DNA of 64,000 nt from Gemmata palustris (lineage in GTDB: Bacteria; Planctomycetota; Planctomycetia; Gemmatales; Gemmataceae). Positions 42,964 through 52,497 of the stretch are shown piece after piece. The stretch covers positions 558,001-622,000 of the forward strand of contig NZ_JAGKQQ010000001.1 in NCBI RefSeq assembly GCF_017939745.1, written 5' to 3'. The position numbers and the translations under genes are program-made. The first letter of the stretch is position 1. The number at the start of each line of letters is the position of its first letter. The notes under the pieces are model-generated. The model ran no database searches. It had not been told where the DNA came from and saw nothing but the letters and a program-made list of their open reading frames with translations.

Positions 42964-45462
42964 CTACTTGTTCAGGAACACGCGACTCTGCACGACCTCG
43001 TGAATCAGCGAGCGGAACGCGTAGTTCTTCTCCCGCGCTTTCGCGACCAGGTGCTCGATCACTTCGCGGTCGGCGAACTGAACGTCCGCGCCGGTGGCGT
43101 AAACGACGAGTTTCTGCGCGAGGTTGCGGGCGAGTTGGTCCTTGTCGGCGAGCAGAACGAGCTTGTAATCGTCGACGTCCTTGAACGGTTTACCGGCCGG
43201 GGTCTCGCCGCCCTTCTCGACGTCCAGTCCGCGGAAGATTTTTCGGCCCGGGTAGTTCACCAGCTCCACGGACGTGCCGCGCGTGCCGCGGTAGAACTCG
43301 CGCCACCCGCCGATGACGTCGAACGTTTCCAGAGCGAAGCCGGGCGGGTCGATGTGCTTGTGGCACGACGCGCACGCGGGCGTGTTGCGGTGCTTGTCGA
43401 GCTGCTGGCGGATCGTCGTCGCCCCGCGAATGTCCGGTTCGATAGACGGGATGTCTTGCGGGGGCGGGGCCGGGGGCAGGCCCACGATTTTGTCGAGCAC
43501 CCACTTCCCGCGGAGCACGGGCGACGTGCGCGTGCCGTCGGCGGTCACCTTCAGAACCGCGGCCTGCGTCAGAACGCCCCCGCGGTGACTGCCCGGCGCG
43601 AGCTTCACCTTTCGGAACTCGCCCCCGGCCACGTCCGCGATCCCGTAGTGGTGCGCGAGCCGCTGGTTCAGGACGGTCCAGTCCGAGTGAACGAAGTTCG
43701 TCAGACTCAGGTCGTTCTTCAGGATCTCCTCGAAGAACAGTTGCGTCTCGCGCGGCATCGACCAGAACAGGAAGTCGTCGAACTCGCCGTACAGTTGCGG
43801 GTCCGGTGAGGTCGCGTTAATGTTCCGCAGGTCGAGCCACTGCCCGGCGAAGTTGGCCGTGAAACGCGCGGCCCTGGGGTCGTTGAGCATCCGCTCCACC
43901 TGTGTCCGCAGGACCGCGGGCTTTGTTAACGCGCCCTCCCCCGCGAGTTTGAACAGTTCCGCGTCCGGCGCGGTCGACCAGAGGAAGTAACTCAACCGCG
44001 AAGCGACCGCGTAATCGTCCAGGCGCGGGTTCTTGGCCCGCGCATCGGTCGGTTCGGTGAGAAAGAGGAAGTGCGGCGAGCAGAGCGCGGTCTTGTATCC
44101 CAGCAGCATCGCGTCCGCGAACGGCACCTTCTGGGCGAGCGCCGCGTGGACCGTCTTCACGTAGTAGTCCGCAAGGTCCTTTGAAACGGGCCGGCGGAAG
44201 GCCCGCGGGAGGAACGCCCGCACGAGCCGGTCGGCCTCCTCGCGCGGGCGCGCCGGGGCCGGGGTGAGCGGATCATAGATGTAGGAGTCCGGGTTGCGCT
44301 TCGCGGGCTGCGGCGGTTCCGGGCGCCCGGCGGCGATGAGTTTCGCGACGGACGTCGGCTTCAACGGCACCCCGCCAAACAGGTTCTCGTACCCCGCGCC
44401 GGGCCACGCGCCGATCGGCCCTTCGATTTCGACCCATTCCACGGCCAGCCCCGGACCCGGGTACTTGTCGAGCGGGTCTTTACTCAGCGCGAGGGTCCGC
44501 GGCGTCTCGGGTAACGACCACCCGGTGAAGACGATCACCTGCCGCGTGGTCAAGTCGAATTCGCCCTCGATGACCGTGGGCGCCCCCGCGGGCACGTCGC
44601 GCACGGCCCGCACGTCGGCGTCGTCGCGCCCATACTGGTCGCGGCACGAGAGCATCACCGGGAGCGGTTTGCCGCCGGTGCCCACGACGAAAACCGACGC
44701 CCGGACGCGGTAGCGCCCGGCCTGCGGCGCGGGGGCCGTTGCGCACGGAACGTGCCCCCAGGGGCGGACGTGCATGACGAGCGTGTCGCCGTCGAGCCGG
44801 ACCACTTTGCCGAGCAGATCCTTGAGCCCCGCGACCTTCTCGGTGACCTGGCGCCCGGTCCGGCGCTCCTTGAACTCGGCCCGCGGGCGCGTCGGGATCA
44901 CGGTGCGCAGCGCTTTCTCGGCCGCGTCCTGGTATCGCAGCAGGTGCGCGGAGGAGACATCGAGAACCGCGCTCACGTTGTCGAACCCGGCCGCGACGTT
45001 GTCGTCGGGCAGCAGGTCTTTCACCTCGACGTTCGAGCCGAGCAGGTCGCGCAGCGTCGTTTCGTACTCGGTCCGGTTGAGGCGCCGGAGCGCGACGCGC
45101 CCGTCCACCTGCTGCCGGTCCCGCGACGCATCGTGGAGGCGCGTCTGTAACCCGGCGAGCAGCGCCTGTGTGTCCTTCTCCGGCGGGCGCTCTTTGCTCT
45201 TGGGCGGCATCTCCCCGCGCGCGACGCGGTCGAACACCTTCACCCAGGTCGCGGCCGCGCCCGGATCGGTCAACTTTAACGGGAGTGTGTCGAGGCGCAA
45301 CTCCCCGCGCTGGACATCGGGTCCGTGGCAACTCACGCAGTGCGCGTCAGCAAATGTGCGGACCTGCGCCTCGAAGGGAACGCGATCCTGGGCACGAGCG
45401 GGAGCAACCGAGGCTAGCAGGAGGACGCTCCCCCAAAACAAACGGGAACGGGTTGCGATCAT
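42964..45462 (-). CDS. DUF1592 planctomycete cytochrome (DUF1587/1592/1588/1585)
   Basis: An 832-residue exported protein with a signal peptide (residues 1-24). A c-type heme motif, CVSCH, is near residue 44, followed by the usual GEMPPK Met segment. Then come DUF1587 (VALRRLNRTEYETTLRDLLG), a carbohydrate-binding-like insert, DUF1595 (RAFLPRAFRRPVSK), DUF1592 (DYAVASRLSYFLWSTAPDAE), DUF1588 (HRGGVLTQAAVL, then CASCH near the end) and DUF1585 (CASCHKHIDPPGFALETFD). The order is the standard one. ATG 45462 is used; the upstream in-frame extension comes from a dispersed repeat. It heads a two-gene operon with DUF1552. Confidence 0.94.
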   Translation of the reverse strand: MIATRSRLFWGSVLLLASVAPARAQDRVPFEAQVRTFADAHCVSCHGPDVQRGELRLDTLPLKLTDPGAAATWVKVFDRVARGEMPPKSKERPPEKDTQALLAGLQTRLHDASRDRQQVDGRVALRRLNRTEYETTLRDLLGSNVEVKDLLPDDNVAAGFDNVSAVLDVSSAHLLRYQDAAEKALRTVIPTRPRAEFKERRTGRQVTEKVAGLKDLLGKVVRLDGDTLVMHVRPWGHVPCATAPAPQAGRYRVRASVFVVGTGGKPLPVMLSCRDQYGRDDADVRAVRDVPAGAPTVIEGEFDLTTRQVIVFTGWSLPETPRTLALSKDPLDKYPGPGLAVEWVEIEGPIGAWPGAGYENLFGGVPLKPTSVAKLIAAGRPEPPQPAKRNPDSYIYDPLTPAPARPREEADRLVRAFLPRAFRRPVSKDLADYYVKTVHAALAQKVPFADAMLLGYKTALCSPHFLFLTEPTDARAKNPRLDDYAVASRLSYFLWSTAPDAELFKLAGEGALTKPAVLRTQVERMLNDPRAARFTANFAGQWLDLRNINATSPDPQLYGEFDDFLFWSMPRETQLFFEEILKNDLSLTNFVHSDWTVLNQRLAHHYGIADVAGGEFRKVKLAPGSHRGGVLTQAAVLKVTADGTRTSPVLRGKWVLDKIVGLPPAPPPQDIPSIEPDIRGATTIRQQLDKHRNTPACASCHKHIDPPGFALETFDVIGGWREFYRGTRGTSVELVNYPGRKIFRGLDVEKGGETPAGKPFKDVDDYKLVLLADKDQLARNLAQKLVVYATGADVQFADREVIEHLVAKAREKNYAFRSLIHEVVQSRVFLNK

Positions 45463-45896
45463 GAATCCCGACTCCGTAGGAGCAGTTAGTCCGGTTTCAG
45501 GCTCCCGGTAGCGAGCCGCTCCCGCAACGGAACGGGCGCGCCTCGTCCACTCCGCTACGACGATCCCGAAACGAAGGGGTTCTTCCATTGTTTCCTAGTT
45601 TAGGGGCCGGTGGCAGCGGGTTTGTTCTGCTTTTGGGACTTTCTCCGGGTTACCCAATGGATATGGCATCGTCGGGCCGTTCATTCTGGTAGCCGACACG
45701 AAGTGAAGATGGGGATATGGCGGTTAACTTGGCCCGGGAGGATTGCTGCCCGAACTGTAGCTCGCGCTTGAACAACGAGCGGTTCCGTCCACAAGGCCGA
45801 TTGCGCGGTGAACGGCGTAACGATCTCCGTTATGCAGGTGGTCGTTCGCGAAGTGAAGTCGGCTGGGTTGCCGTTGTGCAGCGGCAGCGGGGCCGG
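45463..45896. other. Intergenic region with one dispersed repeat
   Basis: No gene is recognised in these 434 bp. The part nearest the DUF1592 gene contains the repeat at 45487; the rest has a few short open frames without protein character. It must hold the DUF1592 operon promoter. Confidence 0.5.
45487..45527. repeat. Dispersed repeat, copy 1
   Basis: TAGTCCGGTTTCAGGCTCCC then GGTAGCGAGCCGCTCCCGCAA. The same sequence with three changes starts at 63908. GGCTC and GAGCC make a small hairpin. Confidence 0.8.
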
Positions 45897-46331
45897 CTAC
45901 GTGGGCCGGTTCGGGGGATCGCCTGGGTCGGGGCTCATTTGCACCCACGGACCCGACCACACAAACTCGGGGATGCCGGAGTGCTCTCTCGATCCACCCG
46001 AGTCGATGCGATACCACCCGCCTCCAATATTGTACTGGCCCCACACGATCACGCGGTCGGCGAACACGTCGTCCAGGAAATCAACGACCCGCTCCACGAC
46101 TCGCCGATCCCGCTCGGCCTCCGGCACTGCGTCGTCGTACTCGGCAAGGTGACCGTGCGTTAGATCATCAACGCACACTGTCAGTTCGTGCTCGTCGTCG
46201 TAGACCGACAGCCCGCGGATGCCCGGGTGCGTGCCGGGGAAAAAGGCGCACGGGTCGGGAGACGCGCTCTCGACCAAACCGCGGCCCGCAAATCGCGCGC
46301 GAAGGATCGGGAGCAACAGCGACGACAGCAT
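45897..46331 (-). CDS. Hypothetical protein, 144 residues
   Basis: I do not recognise this protein. It has a plausible composition with a long acidic middle section (DDEHELTVCVDDLTHGHLAEY), a helix rich in Arg/Val (RRVVERVVDFLDDVF) and a Trp/Gly-rich end (IVWGQYNIGGGWYRIDS). There is no signal peptide or membrane helix, so it is probably cytoplasmic. The start is ATG 46331; only a weak purine-rich site precedes it. The neighbour downstream is a DUF1592 cytochrome, the neighbour upstream a CotH protein; neither suggests a role. Confidence 0.65.
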   Translation of the reverse strand: MLSSLLLPILRARFAGRGLVESASPDPCAFFPGTHPGIRGLSVYDDEHELTVCVDDLTHGHLAEYDDAVPEAERDRRVVERVVDFLDDVFADRVIVWGQYNIGGGWYRIDSGGSREHSGIPEFVWSGPWVQMSPDPGDPPNRPT

Positions 46332-46405
46332 CCGCGTTTCCGCCAGCTCGTGACTTCCGCCTTGATGTTACTCTTCGCCCCGCACCAGATCGACGCGGTT
46401 TCAGC

Positions 46406-48115
46406 TCAGGGGCGCGGGGGCATCGGCGGGCCGAACCAGCCCATTCCGCCCGGGCTTTCGCGCAAGCGCTTGAGTTGGGCGCGCTGATCGGGCGTCAGGA
46501 TCTTGTCCAGTTCCGCGTTCACCTTGTTTTGTAGCTCGGACAGGTCTTTCTTCTGCTGCTCGGTCATTTGAAGCGTGTTTTGCACGTTCGGCGGGAGCAC
46601 GTCGCCCGGGAGCGGGCGCTGGAACCCGCCCGGCGGCATTCCACCCGGGGGGCCGAAGCCGAACCCGTTGGGCGTGTACCCCTTGCTCTTGCCCGCGAGC
46701 TGTGCCGCGATCGACTCCGCGCGCTTCTCGACGAACTTGTTCAGGTCCGGCGGAGGCGCGCCGAAGCCCATTCCTCCGGGCGGGCCGAAGCCACCCGGGG
46801 GGCCGAACCCGCCCGCGTTCTCCTTCCGCGCGGCCACGGCCTTCGTTTCCTTTTCGATGAGCGGCTTCACCGTTTTCTCGATCACCGCAATTTCCTTCAG
46901 GAGCTTGTCCTTATCGAAGCAGACGGGGACGACTTCCCGGAGAATTTGCTGGTACCGGTCCGCGAACGCCTTGTTCGCCATGAGCCGGTCCGCGAGGCGC
47001 GACGGCCCGCCGTAGGGCTTGGTGAGGCTCAGGTCCATCTGCTGATCGGCGGTGCCTAGGAACGCGAAGTTCCCGAGCGCGAGATCAACGTCCCACGGGA
47101 CGAAGTGGAACTTGTTCGTTTCCGGGTGCAGGTACAGACAGTAGTTGTGCCCGAGCGTGAAGAAACTATCGAGGTTGGAGATGATCGCGGTGACGGCCAT
47201 GTACTTGAGGAACGCGCCCACATCGAGGTAGTTCGCGATCTCCTTGTTGAACTCCGCGTCCGCCCCCTGGTTCACCAGTTTGGTGAAGTCGATCACGCGC
47301 TTGGTCTCGTCCTTCGTCGCGTCGCGTTTGGGTTGGTAGTTGTCCTTATAGCGCGCCCAATCCTCACCGAGGTAGTCCAGCCCGCGAACGCGCTCGGGCT
47401 TCATTAACAAACCCTTGTCGGTCTTGTAGTGCTGCTTCAAGAAATTTTTGTCCACGCCCTCGACGAGGGTGTACATGCCGACGAGCTCCTTGTCGTACTT
47501 GCCCGGCACGCTGAGGGTCACTTCCGCGAACGCGGTCCGCGGTGCGGGCACGCCGGCGGTGCGATAGATCGAGTACGCGAGTGCCTCGCGGGTCTTCGTC
47601 GGGTCCATGACCCCGCAGTGCAGGTTGAGCGCCTTCAGCCCGTGGAAGCGGGCCGCGTCGCTGTGCTTGTCGAGGTCCACCTTGAGTGAGCGCTTGAGGT
47701 TGCGACTGGTCGACAGGTAGGTGGAGTTCCCCTTGTACCGCAGCCCGACCTTCTCGATGGTTCGGCCGTCGGCCGTGAGCGCTGCGACCGCCAGTGGGAA
47801 CTCGACGTTGAACGCGCTGCGGTGCGTTTCGCGCTTCGGCTCGCCGGGCTTTGGTTCCACTTTTGGCGGGGGCATCGGCCCGCCGGGGAAGCCGCCCCCG
47901 GGAAACCCGAACCCGCCCTGGGCCGGCTGCATGGCCTGGTACTCGTCCGCGGTGAGTGTGAGTTGGAACTGCCAGACCTTGTCGTGACCGAACACGTCCG
48001 CGCCCGCGGGCGCCTTCTTCGGCACATCGGGCGCGGCGAATGCGGGCACCGGCGCCCAGAACAACGCGGGTATCGCGACCACGATCGCACTTGCGGGCCA
48101 GAACCGCCTGCTCAT
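46406..48115 (-). CDS. Secreted CotH-type kinase-like protein
   Basis: A 569-residue exported protein. Residues 1-27 are a signal peptide. The CotH domain (about 40-370) shows KVWQFQLTLTADEYQAM, GLRYKGNSTYL, KALNLHCGVMDPTKTREALA, YTLVEGVDKNFLKQHY, and the metal-site-like motif FVPWDVDLALGNFAFL. In spore-forming bacteria CotH is an atypical kinase of coat proteins; planctomycete members are exported and their substrates unknown. The C-terminal part is Gly/Pro-rich (GFGPPGGFGPPGGMGFGAPP) and ends in a helix with LTPDQRAQLKRLRE, an LTXXQ-like pattern. ATG 48115 follows GAGG. It is divergent from the VTC-domain gene. Confidence 0.9.
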   Translation of the reverse strand: MSRRFWPASAIVVAIPALFWAPVPAFAAPDVPKKAPAGADVFGHDKVWQFQLTLTADEYQAMQPAQGGFGFPGGGFPGGPMPPPKVEPKPGEPKRETHRSAFNVEFPLAVAALTADGRTIEKVGLRYKGNSTYLSTSRNLKRSLKVDLDKHSDAARFHGLKALNLHCGVMDPTKTREALAYSIYRTAGVPAPRTAFAEVTLSVPGKYDKELVGMYTLVEGVDKNFLKQHYKTDKGLLMKPERVRGLDYLGEDWARYKDNYQPKRDATKDETKRVIDFTKLVNQGADAEFNKEIANYLDVGAFLKYMAVTAIISNLDSFFTLGHNYCLYLHPETNKFHFVPWDVDLALGNFAFLGTADQQMDLSLTKPYGGPSRLADRLMANKAFADRYQQILREVVPVCFDKDKLLKEIAVIEKTVKPLIEKETKAVAARKENAGGFGPPGGFGPPGGMGFGAPPPDLNKFVEKRAESIAAQLAGKSKGYTPNGFGFGPPGGMPPGGFQRPLPGDVLPPNVQNTLQMTEQQKKDLSELQNKVNAELDKILTPDQRAQLKRLRESPGGMGWFGPPMPPRP

Positions 48116-48500
48116 GACGTGACCTCGGAACGGAAATTCGGGTTGCGGCAGCGAGGGAGTGCAGGCCATCATCATAAAGGAACAATGAAGAAATGGTGAA
48201 TGTTTGAGTGGCAACGCGGTGAGCGGCGGTGGGCAGCTCTTGGCCAACGACGTACAGTCCCGGGTCAGGAATGAAAGCGAAATGAAATTGAACCCGGAGT
48301 GCGGTGGACCCGGGATGTGAATCGAGTATGCTCGACGAATACCTGATTGTCGAAGCGAAGCCGCCTCTCCCCCGACCACTCCCGAGCGCGGTAAATTCCT
48401 ACCAGCGGCGAAGAGTTTTCGGGTGCTGTCTCCGACCGGACCCCGAGTCCGTTTCAACATCAATGCTCGTTCGTAAAGAACGGGTGAAGGAGAAGTGAGG
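48116..48500. promoter_or_regulatory. Divergent gap between CotH and VTC-domain genes
   Basis: These 385 bp carry no recognisable gene. They must hold promoters for both divergent genes. No clear operator or repeat was seen. Confidence 0.4.
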
Positions 48501-49295
48501 ATGGCGGAGGCGACGGATTCGACTTTCGGCGCTGCGGGTGCGGCGAGTTCGTTGCAATCACCTTCGCTTTTCGGCCTCGGTGCGGAAGCCGAGGCCGCCA
48601 CCGCCTACGAGGTGAAGTTCCTGCTGACCGAGGAGCAGGTCGCCGAGATCGTCTCCCGGGTAACGGGGAAACTGGCCCTCGATTCGTTCGCGGACCCGGC
48701 CCTGGGCAATGCGTACATCACGACGAGCGTGTACACGGACACCCCGAACTTCGACGTGTTCTACCGGACCGAGGGGTACGATCGCGATAAGTTCCGGGTC
48801 CGGCGCTACGGCCTAACCGGTCCCGTGTTCGTCGAGCGCAAGACCAAGAACGGGGACAAGGTGCGCAAGCACCGGGTGCGCATCAGTGCGACCGAGGTAC
48901 CGGACCTCGCGGCCCCAGTTCTTAATGGCGAGTGGGCCGGGGAGTGGTTCCACAGCCAGCTCCTTCAGAAGCAGCTCCGGCCCGTGTGCCGCGTGGCCTA
49001 CGAGCGCGTCGCGTACCTGGGCACGGCGGACGGCGGAACCGTGCGCCTGACCTTCGACCGCAACATCCGCGGGGTGCTGGCGGGCGAGTGGAAGCTCGAG
49101 GCCGTGGGGCCGGTCCCGGCGCTCGTGGACCGGGTCGTGGCCGAGTTCAAGTTCCGTACCGCGATGCCCGCGCTGTTTAAGGGCATTGTGGCGGACCTGG
49201 GGCTCACCCCCACGCCCGTTTCCAAGTACCGCACGTTCGTACACGCGGCCGGGCTCGCACCCGCAAAGACCGCGAACGCCACTGCGTGCGGATGA
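48501..49295 (+). CDS. VTC-domain polyphosphate polymerase-like protein
   Basis: A 264-residue soluble protein with a VTC (triphosphate-tunnel) domain. It begins with a Ser/Ala tail (1-34) and the AYEVKFLLTEEQVAEI opening strand. Basic and acidic tunnel residues appear as FRVRRYGLTG, FVERKTKNGDKVRKHRV, VRLTFDRNI and the closing VAEFKFRT, then VSKYRTFVHA. The VTC4 enzyme of yeast makes polyphosphate. In bacteria these domains are often encoded next to CotH genes, as here on both sides. ATG 48501 has AAGGAG nine bases upstream. Confidence 0.88.
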   Translation: MAEATDSTFGAAGAASSLQSPSLFGLGAEAEAATAYEVKFLLTEEQVAEIVSRVTGKLALDSFADPALGNAYITTSVYTDTPNFDVFYRTEGYDRDKFRVRRYGLTGPVFVERKTKNGDKVRKHRVRISATEVPDLAAPVLNGEWAGEWFHSQLLQKQLRPVCRVAYERVAYLGTADGGTVRLTFDRNIRGVLAGEWKLEAVGPVPALVDRVVAEFKFRTAMPALFKGIVADLGLTPTPVSKYRTFVHAAGLAPAKTANATACG

Positions 49296-49387
49296 ACCGA
49301 GTTCGTCGTTGAAACAGATTGGTCACGAGATCGGGTTGTAACGCGGAGCGGAACGTGCCGCTCGCATGTCATCACGAAAGGTCCACG

Positions 49388-51244
49388 ATGCACCGACGAT
49401 TATTCGCGTTGCCCGCGGCGTGCCTCGCCGCGGCGCTGGTGGCGCTCTGCGCGCCGAGCGGGTTCACTCAACCCGACAAGGGCGGGAAGGGCGGGTTCGG
49501 TGGCCCCCCGGGTGGCGGGGAGCGGAAGATCCTCTCCGAGTTCGACAAAAATAAAGACGGCTGGCTGAACGCCGAGGAGCGCAAGCCGGCGCGCGAGGCC
49601 GCGAAACAGGGCGGCGGGGGCCGGTTCGGTGGGCCGAAGGGCGGGTTCGGGCGCGGGGAGGCCGGAAAGCCCGGACCGAAGGTCGCGCCGGGCGAGGTCA
49701 AGAACTTCCCGGACGCGAAGCTCTATGACCCCACCGTGCTCCGCACGATCTTCCTGGAGTTCGAGAACTCGGACTGGGAAGCGGAACTTCAGGACTTCCA
49801 CGGCACCGACGTGGACGTGCCCGCGACCGTCACCGTGGACGGCAAGAAGTACGCGAACGTCGGCGTCCACTTCCGCGGGATGTCGTCGTACATGGGGGTC
49901 GGGGCCGGCTCGAAGCGGTCGCTGAACCTGTCCTTTGACACGGCCGACAGCAAGCAGCGGATCTACGGCGCCAAGACGCTGAACCTGCTCAACAGTCACG
50001 AAGACCCGACGATGATGAGCACGGTGCTGTACTCGCACATCGCGGGGCAGTACATCCCGACGCCGAAGGCGAACTTCGTGAAGGTCGTTGTCAACGGCGA
50101 GAGCTGGGGCATTTACGGCAGCGTGCAGCAGTTCGACAAGGCGTTCCTCAGCGAGAACTACAAGAGCACGAAGGGCACGCGCTGGAAGGTCCGCGGCAGC
50201 CCCGGCGGGCGCGGCGGGCTGGAATACTTCGGCGAGGACGCGGCCGCGTACAAGCGCGTCTTCGAGATGAAGGGGAACGAGAACGAGGCCGCGTGGAAGG
50301 CGCTCATTAATCTGTGCAAGGTGCTGAACCAGACGCCCGCGGACAAGCTCGAAGAGGCCCTCAAGCCGATCCTGGATGTCGAGGGCGTGCTGTGGTTCCT
50401 CGCGCTGGACAACGCGCTCATCAACTGCGACGGCTACTGGATTCGGTCCAGCGATTACAGCATTTGCCTCGACGATAAGGGCAAGTTCCACATCGTCCCG
50501 CACGACATGAACGAAGCGTTCCGTCCCGCAGGCGGTCCCGGCATGGGCGGTCCGGGGGGCGGCATGGTCTTCCGTATGCCGCCCCCCGGCGTGATCCTCC
50601 CGCCGCCGGCGCAGGACACGCTCCAACTCACCGAGGAGCAAAAGAAGAAACTGGCCGAGGTACAGAAGAGTGTGGACGAGCAAATCGAAAAGTTGCTGAC
50701 CGACGACCAGCGCAAGACGTTCAAGGAGATGAAGGATCGCGCCGCGGCCGGCGGACCGGGTGGCGGGTTCGGTGGTCCCGGTGGAGGTGGCCCGGGCGGT
50801 GGGTTCGGCGGTCCCGGTGGACCGGGCGGCGGAATGGGTGGCGGGCGCGCGGGTGGTGGGGTCGAACTCGATCCGCTCGTCGGGCTGACCGACGCCAGCA
50901 AGCCGCTCCGGAGCAAGTTGCTCGCGGTGCCCGCGTTCAAGGCGAAGTACCTGGCGAACGTGAAGAAGATCGCCGAAGAATCGCTCGATTGGAAGAAACT
51001 TGGTCCGGTCGTGGCCGGGTTCCGCAAACAGATCGAGAAGGAAGTGGAAATCGATTCGCGGAAGCTCGATTCGTTCGAGGCGTTCAAACGGAACACCGAC
51101 GATACGGCTCCCACGGCCGGAGGTGGTCCGGGCGGTCCGGGGGGGCGCGGTCCGGGCGGGCAGGGGATGAACATCCGGGCCTTCGCGGAGCAGCGGCAGA
51201 AGTATTTGTTGAGTAACGCGGACGTGAAAAAGGCCGGGCAGTAA
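49388..51244 (+). CDS. Secreted CotH-type protein with EF-hand and Gly-rich tail
   Basis: A 618-residue exported protein. Residues 1-27 are a signal peptide. An EF-hand-like calcium loop follows, DKNKDGWLNAEE (about residue 54), flanked by Gly/Pro-rich stretches. The CotH domain (about 115-400) has YANVGVHFRGMSSYM, KTLNLLNSHEDPTMMSTVLY, GIYGSVQQFDKAFL and HIVPHDMNEAF. A long Gly-rich run (about 455-500) precedes a final helical part. It differs from the CotH gene at 46406 by its EF-hand and longer tail but follows the same plan, so the two are old paralogues around the VTC gene. AAAGG lies seven bases before ATG 49388. Confidence 0.9.
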   Translation: MHRRLFALPAACLAAALVALCAPSGFTQPDKGGKGGFGGPPGGGERKILSEFDKNKDGWLNAEERKPAREAAKQGGGGRFGGPKGGFGRGEAGKPGPKVAPGEVKNFPDAKLYDPTVLRTIFLEFENSDWEAELQDFHGTDVDVPATVTVDGKKYANVGVHFRGMSSYMGVGAGSKRSLNLSFDTADSKQRIYGAKTLNLLNSHEDPTMMSTVLYSHIAGQYIPTPKANFVKVVVNGESWGIYGSVQQFDKAFLSENYKSTKGTRWKVRGSPGGRGGLEYFGEDAAAYKRVFEMKGNENEAAWKALINLCKVLNQTPADKLEEALKPILDVEGVLWFLALDNALINCDGYWIRSSDYSICLDDKGKFHIVPHDMNEAFRPAGGPGMGGPGGGMVFRMPPPGVILPPPAQDTLQLTEEQKKKLAEVQKSVDEQIEKLLTDDQRKTFKEMKDRAAAGGPGGGFGGPGGGGPGGGFGGPGGPGGGMGGGRAGGGVELDPLVGLTDASKPLRSKLLAVPAFKAKYLANVKKIAEESLDWKKLGPVVAGFRKQIEKEVEIDSRKLDSFEAFKRNTDDTAPTAGGGPGGPGGRGPGGQGMNIRAFAEQRQKYLLSNADVKKAGQ

Positions 51245-51254
51245 CACGAGGATC

Positions 51255-51344
51255 GCACAGGGCTTCCGCCCTGTGCTACAAACGCCGGCCGCTCCGCGGC
51301 GTGAAAGACATTGAGGGTATTCGTCTTCGCCCCGGAGCGCCTGT
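51255..51344. repeat. Left part of palindrome copy B, interrupted by IS110
   Basis: GCACAGGGCTTCCGCCCTGT then GCTAC (51255-51279) is the outer left arm, identical over 17 bp to copy A. The inner hairpin at 51288-51340 follows. The repeat then stops at CTGT (51341-51344), exactly where the insertion element begins; the missing remainder resumes at 52498. Confidence 0.85.
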
Positions 51345-51371
51345 GTTGAAGGTCAAGGGAAAAACACGCGA

Positions 51372-52316
51372 TTAGGCGGTGGCGACGTTCGGGGTCCACG
51401 GTTTGTTGTCGCGGATCATGGCATTAAGGATGACGAGGAGCTTGCGCATCGCCGCCACCTGCGCGACCTTGATCGCTTTACCCGCCTTTCGCCGCTTCTG
51501 ATAGAACGCGCGGATCGGCTCGTTGTACCGCACGGCCGAGAGGATCGCCATGTACAGGCCGCTCCGAACGCCCGCGCGCCCGCCGGCGATCGAACGGGTG
51601 CCCGACATCCGGCCACTGTCGCGGCTCATCGGGGCCACGCCCACGAGCGACGCGATCCGCTTGTTCGAGAGCGTTCCCAGCTCCGGGAGCTCGCTCACCA
51701 GCACCCGGCTCACGACCGGTCCGATGCCCGGAACCCCTTGGAGCAGGTCGTCCTTGGCGCGCCACACCGGACGCGCTTCAATGAGCTCGGCCAGTTCCTT
51801 GTCGACCTGGTCCAGTTGCTTCGAGAGCCACGCGATGTGGGCCCGCACGCTCGTCGCCACGCGCGCGGTCGCCAGGGCCAGGCGGTTGGCCTCCGCGGTG
51901 CGCATCTCCAACAGCTGGCGGCGCCGGTCCACGAGACCCGCGAGGGCCACGGCCTCGGCACCGGGGAGCGCCCGGACCTCGGGTCGGATGGCCTCGGCGA
52001 AATGGGCCAGTACCGCGGCGTCGATGGCGTCGGTCTTGGCGAACTTGCCGGTGGCCCGGGCGAAGTCCCGTACCTGGCGCGGGTTGACGACGGCCACGGG
52101 GTGCCCGGCCGCGGCGAGGGCCGCGGCCACCGCGCCCTCGAACCCCCCGGTGGCTTCGAGGACGATGCGCTCGGGCGCCCGTTCGCCCACGCGCGCGAGT
52201 AGGGCCGCAATACCGGTCGGGTCGTTGGTGTAGCGCGCGGCCGATCCGTCGGGCCGCGCGTGGAGGTCGAGATGATCCTTGGAGACATCGATCCCCACGA
52301 AACATGCGGTCGTCAT
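51372..52316 (-). CDS. IS110-family DEDD transposase (bridge-RNA-type recombinase)
   Basis: A 314-residue recombinase. The N-terminal RuvC-like DEDD domain shows GIDVSKDHLDLHARPDG with Asp10, IVLEATGGFEGA with the Glu, and KTDAIDAAVLAHFAE with two Asp. A coiled-coil helix follows, then the Transposase_20 domain (GVPGIGPVVSRVLVSELPEL, then LVGVAPMSRDSGRMSGTRSI) with the conserved Ser in this region. Known IS110 enzymes are guided by a structured RNA from the element's non-coding end. ATG 52316 is used; upstream in-frame residues run through the element's non-coding end and flank. The gene appears intact. Confidence 0.95.
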   Translation of the reverse strand: MTTACFVGIDVSKDHLDLHARPDGSAARYTNDPTGIAALLARVGERAPERIVLEATGGFEGAVAAALAAAGHPVAVVNPRQVRDFARATGKFAKTDAIDAAVLAHFAEAIRPEVRALPGAEAVALAGLVDRRRQLLEMRTAEANRLALATARVATSVRAHIAWLSKQLDQVDKELAELIEARPVWRAKDDLLQGVPGIGPVVSRVLVSELPELGTLSNKRIASLVGVAPMSRDSGRMSGTRSIAGGRAGVRSGLYMAILSAVRYNEPIRAFYQKRRKAGKAIKVAQVAAMRKLLVILNAMIRDNKPWTPNVATA

Positions 52317-52497
52317 GGTGGTGCCCCGATGCACCCGTTCGGCCCGGCCTTGCGAATCCGGTTGGGGTCCACGCGCCTGTTCGGGCTGCGAGGGTGCGAG
52401 AGTCGTGGGGTGGTCCTTGCTCCGGGACGGGATTTCACTCCCAAGGGGCGTGCGGCCTACCCCACCACTCTTCGGTTTACGAAACATACAAGGGGCC
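52317..52497. ncRNA. Candidate bridge-RNA region of the IS110 element
   Basis: The 181 bp between the element end and the transposase start are the only long non-coding part, as in the IS110 group where this end encodes the guide RNA of about 180 nt. On the + strand GCGCCTGT (52373-52380) repeats the left target flank plus core (51337-51344), and CAAGGGGCGT (52442-52451) nearly repeats the element end plus core (CAAGGGGCCGT, 52489-52499). These could be guide segments. Known bridge RNAs run in the transposase direction (minus here), which does not fit the simplest reading, so strand is left open. Confidence 0.4.

Noticed and set aside
45717-46163. Plus-strand frame with CPNC near its start
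   Set aside because: It runs antisense to the 144-residue hypothetical gene, is Arg-rich after the first 20 codons, and has no partner Cys pair for a zinc ribbon.
49400-51247. Minus-strand frame opposite the second CotH gene
   Set aside because: Shadow of a gene with signal peptide, ribosome-binding site and CotH motifs on the + strand.
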